The position numbers and the translations under genes were made by a program. Below, piece by piece: positions 9,948 to 17,867 of a DNA stretch of 64,000 nt. The number at the start of each line of letters is the position of its first letter. Position 1 is the stretch's first letter. The DNA is from Arthrobacter zhaoxinii (GTDB taxonomy: Bacteria; Actinomycetota; Actinomycetes; Actinomycetales; Micrococcaceae): positions 1,364,001-1,428,000 of the forward strand of contig NZ_CP104275.1 of the NCBI RefSeq assembly GCF_025244925.1, in the 5' to 3' direction. The notes under the pieces are model-generated. The model saw nothing but the letters and a program-made list of their open reading frames with translations, was not told the DNA's origin and did not search any database.

Positions 9948-9982
9948 CGCCGTCGTTCCCACCCGGGAATGGCGGCGTTTTT
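9948..9982 (+). terminator. Rho-independent terminator after the small peptide gene
   Basis: Thirteen-bp arms (9948-9960 and 9965-9977, two G-T wobbles) enclose the loop ACCC and are followed by TTTTT (9978-9982). Confidence 0.75.
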
Positions 9983-9985
9983 GCG

Positions 9986-10013
9986 TTAACGGACACCGGT
10001 GCTCTCCTAGAAT
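9986..10013 (+). promoter_or_regulatory. Candidate promoter of the 217-residue hypothetical gene
   Basis: TTAACG (9986-9991) and TAGAAT (10008-10013) with a 16-bp spacer start immediately after the preceding terminator. The downstream gene starts at 10047 with GGGGAG about 5 bases upstream. Confidence 0.45.
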
Positions 10014-10046
10014 GGAAAAACACCATTTCTACATCCGGGGAGCACT

Positions 10047-10700
10047 GTGCCCAGAGGCAAACACCATCCGCCGCGTCCCAAACCGGCCAACAGCGAGGGC
10101 ATGCTCATCGCCAATGACCTGAAGAAGGAGCGGGGCTGGACCGACGGACAGATCAAGACGTTCCTGCCCGAACCGGACAAGACCGCACGGAACCCGTTCT
10201 CCCGCAAGGCAGCCCCCATGAAGCTGTACGCCCTGGAACGCGTTGAAGCCATCGAGGCCACACCGGAGTATGCCAAGGCCCGCGAAGCCTCCCGCAACCG
10301 GCAGCTGGCGGCGCGGGAACGTGCCCTGGTGAAGAAGAAGGCAGCGGTCGCCGTCGCCGAAGCCCTGGAGCTGCGCATTATTCCCGAGCCGTGGGAGACC
10401 ATGCAGCGTAAAGCGATCGAGCATTTCAACGGACGCCTCCGCGGCAAACAGTCCCCGGCCAGCCTCTCCACGGCACCGTCGCGGCTGAACCGGCTAACGG
10501 TGAACTACCTGCGGCACCAGCAGACCTCCTACGAGGAGGAGCTTAAGGAATTCAAGGGCGTGGTGGGCGTCGGCGAGGCTTACCTGGTGGTCCGCAACCG
10601 CATCCTGGACCTGATCGCTTCCACCTACCCGCAGCTGAAGGCCGAGTGCGAGCGGCAGAAATTCGATGCACCGGAACTTCCCGACGGCGTGACGCTGTAG
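10047..10700 (+). CDS. Conserved hypothetical protein, basic, possible nucleic-acid association
   Basis: A 217-residue soluble, lysine/arginine-rich protein. No named domain is recognised with confidence. The first 35 residues are basic (PRGKHHPPRPKPANSEGM), then come WTDGQIKTFLPEPDK and a charged helical stretch around residues 65-110 (EAIEATPEYAKAREASRNRQ) that could be coiled coil. There are no membrane segments and no signal peptide. It has its own promoter and a clear GGGGAG ribosome binding site before a GTG start. It is followed convergently by the alcohol dehydrogenase gene. Confidence 0.75.
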   Translation: MPRGKHHPPRPKPANSEGMLIANDLKKERGWTDGQIKTFLPEPDKTARNPFSRKAAPMKLYALERVEAIEATPEYAKAREASRNRQLAARERALVKKKAAVAVAEALELRIIPEPWETMQRKAIEHFNGRLRGKQSPASLSTAPSRLNRLTVNYLRHQQTSYEEELKEFKGVVGVGEAYLVVRNRILDLIASTYPQLKAECERQKFDAPELPDGVTL

Positions 10701-10725
10701 CCGCCGGGAAGTCCGGGCGGCGGCG

Positions 10726-11742
10726 CTAGTCGAAGGTCACGACCACCTTGTCAGCAGCACCTGGAGTCTGTGCCAGGGTGAGGGCGTCCAGTGCCTTATC
10801 GAAGGGCAGCGTGTCGCTGATGATCAGGGCGTACTTCTGCCAGTTTTCGATGATGTCGTCGGTCACGTCGAAGATCTCCGTCGGATAACCCATGGCAAAC
10901 ACGATCGTGAGCTCAGTGGTCAGGATCGTGCCGAAGTCGAGCTCCACCGGCTTCTTGTGGACCGCCACGACGCCGAGCACCGCTCCCTGTTTGGCGACGT
11001 CGGCAACGGTAGCGGGGATGACCGGCGCGCCGGCAGCATCCAGGAAAATGTCGGTACCTGACCGGACGCCGCGGACCATCATGGTTGCGCCGTCGCCGTG
11101 CAGTTCCACCAGCCGGGAGGCCAGGTCCTCTTCGGCTGAGTTGATGACGGCATCCGCGCCGATCTGCAGGGCCTTTTGAAGCCGGGACGCGATGACGTCG
11201 ACGACGACGATGTGGGCCACTCCGCGGCGGCGGTAGCCGAGGAGGGCACCGAGTCCGATCGGACCCGCGCCAAAGATCACCACTTTGTCGCCGGGCTTGG
11301 GATTGGTGCGGTTCACCGCGTGGAGGGCCACCGCCATCGGTTCGTTCAGGGCGGCCACCTCCCACGGAATGTCCTTGGGAATGACCTTGAGCTGACGGCC
11401 AAGGGATGCATCGTGAACTACTACGTACTCCGAGAGCCCGCCCTGCGCACCGCCGCTGCCGAGCAGTCCGTCAGTGAAAGCCATCGTGTCGATCACCACG
11501 TGGTCACCTACCGCGATGCCGTCCACCTCGGAGCCGACTTCCGCCACCTCGGCCGCCGGTTCATGGCCCAGCGGGGTTGCGCCCTGGCGGGGCGGGATGC
11601 CGCCGATGTGGCTGTAAAACGCGTCGGACCCGCAGATCCCGCAGGCCTTCATCTTCAACAGGACGTCGCCCGGCCCCACGGCGGGCTGTTCAACTTCAAC
11701 CCATTCGTTGGTGTCCGGGCCGGTGACGTAGACAGCTTTCAT
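10726..11742 (-). CDS. Zinc-dependent medium-chain alcohol/polyol dehydrogenase
   Basis: A 338-residue MDR dehydrogenase. Catalytic zinc ligands are visible: Cys in KACGICGSDAF (about 37), GHEPAAEV (His and Glu about 65-66) and the Glu of LNEPMAVALHA. The NAD(P) fold has VVIFGAGPIGLGALLGY with an acidic residue (VVVD) after the second strand, favouring NAD. The four-cysteine structural-zinc lobe seen in many relatives is absent: the region after GDHVVIDTMAF is short and cysteine-free. The substrate could be sorbitol, threonine or a diol and is not determined. A strong AAGGAG site precedes the ATG. It lies downstream of glnA but behind its terminator. Confidence 0.85.
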   Translation of the reverse strand: MKAVYVTGPDTNEWVEVEQPAVGPGDVLLKMKACGICGSDAFYSHIGGIPPRQGATPLGHEPAAEVAEVGSEVDGIAVGDHVVIDTMAFTDGLLGSGGAQGGLSEYVVVHDASLGRQLKVIPKDIPWEVAALNEPMAVALHAVNRTNPKPGDKVVIFGAGPIGLGALLGYRRRGVAHIVVVDVIASRLQKALQIGADAVINSAEEDLASRLVELHGDGATMMVRGVRSGTDIFLDAAGAPVIPATVADVAKQGAVLGVVAVHKKPVELDFGTILTTELTIVFAMGYPTEIFDVTDDIIENWQKYALIISDTLPFDKALDALTLAQTPGAADKVVVTFD

Positions 11743-11807
11743 AGCAGTGTTCTCCTTAGCGATGAAGGGGATCTCCCTGCTCCCGATGCTACGCGAACGG
11801 ACGGAAT

Positions 11808-11845
11808 GAAAAACCGCCCCCGCCCGGTGAGGGGCGGAGGCGGTT
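11808..11845 (-). terminator. Rho-independent terminator of glnA
   Basis: Fourteen-bp arms (11812-11825 and 11832-11845, one mismatch) with a 6-base loop are followed on the minus strand by a run of five T. It separates glnA from the dehydrogenase gene. Confidence 0.75.
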
Positions 11846-11876
11846 CATCGGCTGCTATCGGCCGCTGCTCAGACGC

Positions 11877-13301
11877 TTAGACGCCGTAGTAGAGCTCGAA
11901 CTCGAACGGGTTCGGGCGCAGTGCCAGGGGCATGATTTCGAATTCACGCTTGTACGAGATCCAGCTGTCGATCATGTCCTGGGTGAACACGCCGCCGGCC
12001 TGAAGGAACTCATTGTCGTTCTCCAGGGCAACCAGTGCCTCTTCGAGCGACGCCGGAGCCTTCTGGATGTGCTTGGCCTCTTCGGGCGGCAGCTCGTAGA
12101 GGTCCTTGTCGATCGGATCCGCCGGCTCGATGCGGTTCTTGATGCCGTCCAGGCCAGCCATCAGCTGTGCGGAGAACGCCAGGTACGGGTTGGAGGAGGG
12201 ATCCGGAGCGCGGAACTCGAGGCGCTTGGCCTTCGGGTTCGAGCCGGTGATCGGGATGCGGATAGCCGCGGAACGGTTGCCCTGCGAGTAGACCATGTTC
12301 ACGGGAGCTTCGAAGCCCTTGACCAGGCGGCGGTAGGAGTTGACCGTCGGGTTGGTGAAGGCAAGGACAGCGGAGGCATGCTTGAGCAGGCCGCCGATGT
12401 ACCAGCGGGCCAGGTCCGAAAGACCGGCGTAGCCCTTCTCGTCGTAGAACAGCGGCACTCCGCCGTTCCACAGGGACTGGTGGCAGTGCATGCCCGAACC
12501 GTTGTCGCCGAAGATGGGCTTCGGCATGAAGGTGGCGGACTTGCCCCAGGAATCGGCGACGTTCTTGACGATGTACTTGAACTTCTGCAGATCGTCGGCC
12601 GCGTGCGTCAGGGTGGTGAACTTGTAGTTGATCTCTGCCTGGCCGGCGCCGCCGACTTCGTGGTGGGCACGCTCGACTTCGAGGCCCACGTTGTCGAGCT
12701 CCACGCTGATGGCGTCGCGCAGGTCAGCCTGCTTGTCCACGGGGGCCACGGGGAAGTAACCGCCCTTGTACGGGGTCTTGTTGCCCAGGTTGCCGCCCTC
12801 TTCCTCGCGGCCGCTGTTCCACGGAGCTTCCTCGGAGTCCACCTTGTAGAAGCTGCCCTTGGGGGAGGACTCGTACTGGACGTTGTCGAAGATGTAGAAC
12901 TCGGCTTCCGAACCGAAGAAGGCCGTATCGGCGATGCCGGTGGAGGCCAGGTACGCCTCGGCACGTTCGGCAACGCCGCGCGGGTCGCGGTGGTACGGCT
13001 CGCCGGTGCGCGGGTTCACAATCGAGAAGTTCAGCGCCAGGGTCTTCTCGATGCGGAAGGGATCGACAAACGCAGTCGTGACATCCGGGATGAGCTGCAT
13101 GTCGGACTCGGCAATGCCCTGGAAGCCGCGGATGGATGAGCCGTCGAACAGCTGACCGTTGACGAAGAAATCGGCATCTACGGTTTTGGCCGGCACGTTG
13201 AAGTGCTGCTGCACTCCGGGTACGTCGGTGAATCGGATGTCGACGAACTTCACTTGCTCGTCAGCGATGAACCTGAGGACTTCGTCCGCGTTCTTGAACA
13301 T
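11877..13301 (-). CDS. glnA: Glutamine synthetase type I
   Basis: A 474-residue enzyme that makes glutamine from glutamate, ammonia and ATP as a dodecamer. It has the beta-grasp start ([18 protein letters not shown]), [16 protein letters not shown], the metal and substrate site [11 protein letters not shown], the signature [18 protein letters not shown] and the arginine flap region. The C-terminal [11 protein letters not shown] carries the tyrosine that GlnE adenylylates, so both halves of that control circuit lie in this window. The ATG has TAGGAG about 10 bases upstream. A four-part GlnR-type box lies 114-151 bases upstream and a terminator follows the gene. Confidence 0.98.
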   Translation of the reverse strand: MFKNADEVLRFIADEQVKFVDIRFTDVPGVQQHFNVPAKTVDADFFVNGQLFDGSSIRGFQGIAESDMQLIPDVTTAFVDPFRIEKTLALNFSIVNPRTGEPYHRDPRGVAERAEAYLASTGIADTAFFGSEAEFYIFDNVQYESSPKGSFYKVDSEEAPWNSGREEEGGNLGNKTPYKGGYFPVAPVDKQADLRDAISVELDNVGLEVERAHHEVGGAGQAEINYKFTTLTHAADDLQKFKYIVKNVADSWGKSATFMPKPIFGDNGSGMHCHQSLWNGGVPLFYDEKGYAGLSDLARWYIGGLLKHASAVLAFTNPTVNSYRRLVKGFEAPVNMVYSQGNRSAAIRIPITGSNPKAKRLEFRAPDPSSNPYLAFSAQLMAGLDGIKNRIEPADPIDKDLYELPPEEAKHIQKAPASLEEALVALENDNEFLQAGGVFTQDMIDSWISYKREFEIMPLALRPNPFEFELYYGV

Positions 13302-13414
13302 CGTTTATGTGCTCCTATACAACTGTTTGGGTGGAAGACCTCGGGCTGCAAGACCAAAGCTGGCGCCTGGCCCTTTGACCGTCCGGCGCATCACCTTGAC
13401 CCTAAGGGGGTCGG

Positions 13415-13452
13415 GTTTCCCGGCGGTGACACATGTGTTTCCGGAAGGTTAC
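13415..13452 (-). promoter_or_regulatory. GlnR-type double box upstream of glnA
   Basis: On the minus strand the order is GTAAC (13452-13448), GAAAC (13441-13437), GTCAC (13430-13426) and GAAAC (13419-13415), each pair separated by exactly 6 bases. This matches the actinomycete GlnR a-site/b-site pattern gTnAC-n6-GaAAc, repeated once after another 6 bases, with no mismatch in the four 5-base cores. It ends 113 bases before the glnA ATG. Confidence 0.8.
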
Positions 13453-13549
13453 GCAGCCGATGGCCTCCCTTCCACCCTATCCGCAACCTCCGGGGACAGT
13501 GATAATAGTGGGTTTATTTACATCACAGCCCCCCGGGTAGTCTTTAACC

Positions 13550-13990
13550 GTGGTTGATAGAAGCGATATAGGTTCCTGGCTGGAAGGCCCTCCCTCCGAC
13601 GAGAGCACATGGCCGGGCAAGCGCCTCGGACGCCCGCGTACCGGACCGGGGTCCATAGCCCGCGTCGGCCCGCGCCTGGGAGCCCTGGTCATCGACTGGG
13701 CCATCGCCTCGCTCATTGCCTACTGGCTTTTCGGCGGAGACGACTTTGCCATTCTGGCGATCTTCGCCGTCGAGCAGATCCTGCTCGTCAGCCTCCTCGG
13801 CTACAGCATCGGCCACCGCGTCTTCAGCCTGCAGGTGCAGAAAATGGACGGCCGGCCCGCCAACATTCCTGCGGCGATTGTCCGCACGCTGCTGCTGTGT
13901 CTGGTGATTCCGGCGGTGGTGTTCGACGCCGACCAGCGCGGCCTGCATGACCGCGCCATGGGCACGGTATTGGTGAAGGTGAAGCACTAG
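13550..13990 (+). CDS. RDD family membrane protein
   Basis: A 146-residue protein with the RDD pattern: RVGPRLGALVIDWAIASLIAY (the R-D of helix 1), a second hydrophobic segment around residues 65-90 and a third near 105-125, ending with QRGLHDRAMGTVLVKV, whose HDRAxGT tail is the family hallmark. An RDD gene next to glnA and DUF4191 is a conserved actinobacterial arrangement. The role is unknown. The GTG start has no clear ribosome binding site, so a slightly different start or a leaderless transcript is possible. Confidence 0.85.
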   Translation: MVDRSDIGSWLEGPPSDESTWPGKRLGRPRTGPGSIARVGPRLGALVIDWAIASLIAYWLFGGDDFAILAIFAVEQILLVSLLGYSIGHRVFSLQVQKMDGRPANIPAAIVRTLLLCLVIPAVVFDADQRGLHDRAMGTVLVKVKH

Positions 13991-14027
13991 GCTTTGAATC
14001 AGCCCGCGGATCTGGCAGATTCCGGGT

Positions 14028-15083
14028 ATGAAACTACTGATTCTGGGCGGAACCGCCTGGCTGGGACATCAGACCGCCCTCGCCGCTGCAGCCGAAGGCC
14101 ACCAGGTCACCTGCGCGGCCCGGGGACGCTCCGGCGAACCGCCGGCCGAAGCATCCTTCCTGCGGGTGGACCGGGACGCCGACGACGGCCTGGCAGCAGC
14201 CGCCGAACAGCACTGGGACGCCGTCATTGATGTTTCCCGCCAGCCGGGTCAGGTGCGCCGCGCCGTCCGCGACCTGAGGGATGCCGCCGACTTCTACGTC
14301 TTCGTCTCCACCGGCAACGTCTACGCCAGCCAGCGGGAGTTCGGGCAGGACGAGGATGCCGCCCTGCTGGCACCCCTGGCGGGCGACGTCATGGTGGACA
14401 TGGAAAGCTACGGACCCGCCAAGGTCGCGTGTGAAGAGGCCGTCACCGAAGGGTTCGGCGCCGGGGCCAGCGCGATCATCCGGGCGGGGCTGATCGGGGG
14501 TCCGGGGGACACCTCGGGACGCAGCGGCTACTGGCCGCTGCGGTTTGCGCAGGGCGGCTCCGTGCTCGTGCCCGAAGCCCCGGACCAGCCCACGCAGCTC
14601 ATAGATGTCCGTGACCTGGCCCGGTGGCTCGTACTGGTGGCCCGGGAACGGAGCGCCGGGGTGTTCAACGCCGTGGGGGACACCGTGCCGTTCGCAGCGC
14701 ATCTGGCGGCGGCTGCGGACGCAGCGGGAGGAGCCGGGGCAGCGGGCGAGGGAGACGCAAACCGTGGGGGTGCTCCGGGAACTGCCGTACCGGTTCCAAC
14801 CCGGTGGCTCCGCGGGCAGGGCGTCAATGAATGGTCAGGCCCCCGCTCACTGCCGCTCTGGCTGGAAGATCCGGACTGGCACGGGATGAATGCCCGCTCC
14901 AATGTCCGGGCGTGTTCCGCGGGACTTCAGCTGCGGCCGCTGCGGCAGACCCTTGCCGACACCCTCGCCTGGGAGGAAGCCGCCGGCGTCGAGCGTCCCC
15001 GCGGGGCAGGACTCACCCGGGAGGAAGAACGGAACCTGCTGGCCCGGCTGGCGGACGCGGATCCCCGGGTGCCGGACGCCTGA
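14028..15083 (+). CDS. NAD-dependent epimerase/dehydratase-like (extended SDR) protein
   Basis: A 351-residue atypical short-chain dehydrogenase. It starts with the dinucleotide motif LILGGTAWLGHQTAL (residues 3-17). Strand 4 is FYVFVSTGNVYAS, with the Thr/Ser of the active site. The expected Y-x3-K appears as SYGPAKVACEEAV (about 125-137). Relatives are often annotated as reductases or RNA-binding-type SDRs; the substrate is unknown. It is convergent with the DUF4191 gene, with a shared terminator between them. Confidence 0.8.
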   Translation: MKLLILGGTAWLGHQTALAAAAEGHQVTCAARGRSGEPPAEASFLRVDRDADDGLAAAAEQHWDAVIDVSRQPGQVRRAVRDLRDAADFYVFVSTGNVYASQREFGQDEDAALLAPLAGDVMVDMESYGPAKVACEEAVTEGFGAGASAIIRAGLIGGPGDTSGRSGYWPLRFAQGGSVLVPEAPDQPTQLIDVRDLARWLVLVARERSAGVFNAVGDTVPFAAHLAAAADAAGGAGAAGEGDANRGGAPGTAVPVPTRWLRGQGVNEWSGPRSLPLWLEDPDWHGMNARSNVRACSAGLQLRPLRQTLADTLAWEEAAGVERPRGAGLTREEERNLLARLADADPRVPDA

Positions 15084-15093
15084 GGGACAAAAC

Positions 15094-15124
15094 AAAAGGG
15101 CCCCTCATAAGAGGGGCCCTTTTT
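15094..15124. terminator. Bidirectional terminator between the epimerase-like gene and the DUF4191 gene
   Basis: A near-perfect stem (AAAAGGGCCCCTC with GAGGGGCCCTTTT) has a 4-base ATAA loop at 15107-15110. A-rich and T-rich flanks serve both directions. Confidence 0.85.
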
Positions 15125-15137
15125 GGTGCAGAATCGG

Positions 15138-15890
15138 CTAGCGTCCGCGGGTTGCCTTGCGGTCCGGACGGGCGCGGTAGGGGTCGATGCCCTTGGGGAT
15201 CGGCAGCCGGGTGCCGAGCGCCGAAAGCCGCTTGTTGACGGTGGCGACTTCCTGCTTGGTCAGTGCCTTGGGAAGCTTCTTGGCCGTGGTCGCTACCTTG
15301 GACAGCGGAACCTGGCCCTCGCCGCGGCCGGTGTGGATGACCGTGATCGGAACCTTGGGGACGATGCGGTTCATGCGCCGGCGTTCGCCGTCGGCCAGTG
15401 CCTTCGCCCGGGAGGGGGAACCTTCGGTGACCAGGACGATGCCGGGGCGGCCGATGGCACGGAAGACGGCTTCCTGGGTGCGCGGGTTCACGGCGACGGG
15501 CTGTTCCTCCAGGATCCAGCCGCGGCGCAGCACGCTCAGGGCGGCGCCGGAAGCTCCCGGCTGGCCTTCAATCTGCGTGAAAGCCGCCCGTTCGGCCCGG
15601 CGGGAGAGGATGAACACAGCGGCAAGCAGGCCGAGCGGGATGGCGATGATGAGCATCGTGATCCAGTTGTCGATCAGGAAGCCGATCAGCAGGCCCACGG
15701 CGATAATGCCGAGGAACGCGCCGAGCATCAGCCATACGACGTTGGGATCGTTGCGCCGGGTCATCTTGAAGACCTGGGCAATCTGCTTCATGCGCCCGTC
15801 CTTCTTGGGCTTCTTTTCCCCCTTCGGCTTGCGGGAAAAGACGCCTTTGCGGGCGCTCTGGGATGCGTCTGAATCGGTGCTTTTGGCCAT
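15138..15890 (-). CDS. DUF4191 membrane protein
   Basis: A 250-residue protein with a basic N-terminus (KKPKKDGRMKQ), two adjacent membrane helices around residues 52-72 and 75-94 and a long cytoplasmic tail. It matches the actinobacterial DUF4191 family (Rv2219-like), which is characteristically found directly after lipA, as here. The biochemical role is unknown. Its ATG lies 104 bases after the lipA stop, in the same direction. Confidence 0.85.
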   Translation of the reverse strand: MAKSTDSDASQSARKGVFSRKPKGEKKPKKDGRMKQIAQVFKMTRRNDPNVVWLMLGAFLGIIAVGLLIGFLIDNWITMLIIAIPLGLLAAVFILSRRAERAAFTQIEGQPGASGAALSVLRRGWILEEQPVAVNPRTQEAVFRAIGRPGIVLVTEGSPSRAKALADGERRRMNRIVPKVPITVIHTGRGEGQVPLSKVATTAKKLPKALTKQEVATVNKRLSALGTRLPIPKGIDPYRARPDRKATRGR

Positions 15891-15994
15891 AATGAGTTCA
15901 TTCTACGTGATGGAAGGCGTGCGGCTATGAAGTGCGTGCGGTTCGGCGGAACCGGTGCGGCTGCAGTGCGGGACGGCGGACGCCGTCGGCGGAG

Positions 15995-16999
15995 TTATCC
16001 GCGGGCGAGGATGGAGGAGGCTTCCTGGAGCGTGCTCCCCGAATCCTCGATGTGTGCCAGCTGCGGGGGCAGCTCGCGGCCCTTGCGGCGCATGGCGCCG
16101 GCCCAGAGCCGCCCGGCACGGTACGAGGAGCGCACCAGCGGTCCGCTCATAACGCCCAGGAAGCCCAGTTCCTCGGCTTCGGTGCTGATGTCGACGAATT
16201 CCTGCGGCTTGACCCAGCGGTCCACCGGCAGGTGGCGTTCGCTGGGGCGCAGGTACTGGGTGATGGTGATCAGGTCGCACCCGGAGTCCCGCAGGTCCTT
16301 CAGTGCTCCGGAGATTTCTTCGCGCGTTTCACCCATGCCGAGAATCAGGTTGGACTTGGTGACCATGCCCATGTTCTGCCCCTGGGTGATGACGTCGAGG
16401 GAGCGCTCGTACCGGAACGCCGGCCGGATCCGCTTGAACAGGCGGGGGACCGTTTCGACGTTGTGGGCGAAGACCTCGGGCCGGGCTTCGCAGATGTCGA
16501 TGATGTGCTCCACCTTCCCGGAAAAGTCGGGGATCAGGATTTCGACGCCGGTGCCGGGGTTGAGCTCGTGGATTTTCCGGATGGTCTCGGCATAGAGCCA
16601 GACACCCTCGTCCTCCAGGTCGTCCCGGGCCACGCCGGTGACCGTGGCGTAGCGCAGGTTCATCTGCTGGACCGAGCGTGCCACCTTGGTGGGCTCCATC
16701 AGGTCCAGCGGCGAGGGCTTGCCGGTGTCAATCTGGCAGAAGTCGCAGCGTCGGGTGCATTCGGACCCGCCGATGAGGAAGGTTGCCTCGCGGTCCTCCC
16801 AGCATTCGAAGATGTTGGGGCAGCCCGCTTCCTCGCAGACCGTGTGCAGGCCTTCCTGCTTCACCTGCTTCTTCAGCTCCACGTATTCAGGGCCGATGTT
16901 TACTTTGGCCTTGATCCATTCGGGCTTGCGTTCCACGGGGACGGCGACGTTGCGCTGTTCAATGCGCAGCAGGCGCCGTCCTTCAGGGGTGAGGGTCAC
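15995..16999 (-). CDS. lipA: Lipoyl synthase
   Basis: A 334-residue radical-SAM enzyme that inserts two sulfurs into protein-bound octanoyl groups. It has the auxiliary cluster motif [12 protein letters not shown] (residues about 56-67) and the radical-SAM motif CTRRCDFCQ (about 81-89). The C-terminal RSSYRAG supplies the conserved serine ligand. The GTG start overlaps the lipB stop by 4 bases (GTGA). With LipB it supplies lipoate to the E2 proteins, including SucB encoded at 33.7-35.5 kb. Confidence 0.97.
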   Translation of the reverse strand: MTLTPEGRRLLRIEQRNVAVPVERKPEWIKAKVNIGPEYVELKKQVKQEGLHTVCEEAGCPNIFECWEDREATFLIGGSECTRRCDFCQIDTGKPSPLDLMEPTKVARSVQQMNLRYATVTGVARDDLEDEGVWLYAETIRKIHELNPGTGVEILIPDFSGKVEHIIDICEARPEVFAHNVETVPRLFKRIRPAFRYERSLDVITQGQNMGMVTKSNLILGMGETREEISGALKDLRDSGCDLITITQYLRPSERHLPVDRWVKPQEFVDISTEAEELGFLGVMSGPLVRSSYRAGRLWAGAMRRKGRELPPQLAHIEDSGSTLQEASSILARG

Positions 17000-17724
17000 A
17001 GCAGGGCTCCTTTCGGCCGGCTGCCGGCAGGGATGGCGCCGATGCCGGGGAGGTCCTTCGAGGGGGTGGTGCCGGTCAGGGCCGCCTCGCGGGCGGCAAG
17101 TGCGGCTTCAATCCGGGTGACGACGTCGGCCGGGGACACGGTGTCTCCCGTTTCGGTGCTGATCGACGTGGTTCCGGCGTCGGTGATGCCGCAGGCAACG
17201 ATCTGGCTGTAAGGCGCCAGGTCATTGCTGCAGTTCAGGGAGAATCCGTGCATGGTGACGCCCTGGTGGACGCGGATGCCGACGGCGGCGATCTTGCGGT
17301 CCGGAACGCCGAAGGGCTGCCCGTCTCCCCGGACCCAGACGCCGGAGCGCCCTTCAACCCGGACACCGGCAATCCCGTAGTCCCGCAGCACGGAAATGAC
17401 GGCCGCTTCGAGGGCATCGACATACGCCCTGACGGCGGACGGATCAGCGAGCTTCAGGATGGGATAGCCCACCAGCTGGCCGGGTCCGTGCCACGTCAGT
17501 TTTCCGCCGCGGTCCACGTTGATCACCGGGGTGCCGTCGAAAGGACGCTCGTGCGGCTCGGTACGACGCCCTGCGGTATAGACCGGAGTGTGCTCGAGCA
17601 GCAGCACCGTGTCCGGTACCTTGCCCTCCAGTACCTGCCGGTGCAGCTGCTGCTGGAGATCCCAGCCTGCTGAATAGTCCACGTAGTGCGGAGCCAGGCC
17701 TACGCGGGTGAACTCCAAAGCCAT
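16996..17724 (-). CDS. lipB: Lipoyl(octanoyl) transferase
   Basis: A 242-residue enzyme moving octanoate from acyl carrier protein to lipoyl domains. It shows [12 protein letters not shown], the family signature [31 protein letters not shown], and near the end [19 protein letters not shown] with the catalytic Cys; the catalytic Lys is in [11 protein letters not shown]. The open frame runs 70 codons further upstream without family similarity, so the ATG at 17724 was chosen. It is coupled to lipA by a 4-base overlap. Confidence 0.95.
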   Translation of the reverse strand: MALEFTRVGLAPHYVDYSAGWDLQQQLHRQVLEGKVPDTVLLLEHTPVYTAGRRTEPHERPFDGTPVINVDRGGKLTWHGPGQLVGYPILKLADPSAVRAYVDALEAAVISVLRDYGIAGVRVEGRSGVWVRGDGQPFGVPDRKIAAVGIRVHQGVTMHGFSLNCSNDLAPYSQIVACGITDAGTTSISTETGDTVSPADVVTRIEAALAAREAALTGTTPSKDLPGIGAIPAGSRPKGALL

Positions 17725-17867
17725 GGCCACTAGCCTAGACCCCCGCAGCTGTAATGTGGACCACACTCCGCGGGGTCCGCCCGGCCGGGTTTTCCTGCCC
17801 CGGCCGAGGGGAAATACCCTGTGGATAACCGCCGTGCAGGTCGGGGAGTAGCGAAGACTCTGCTTCC

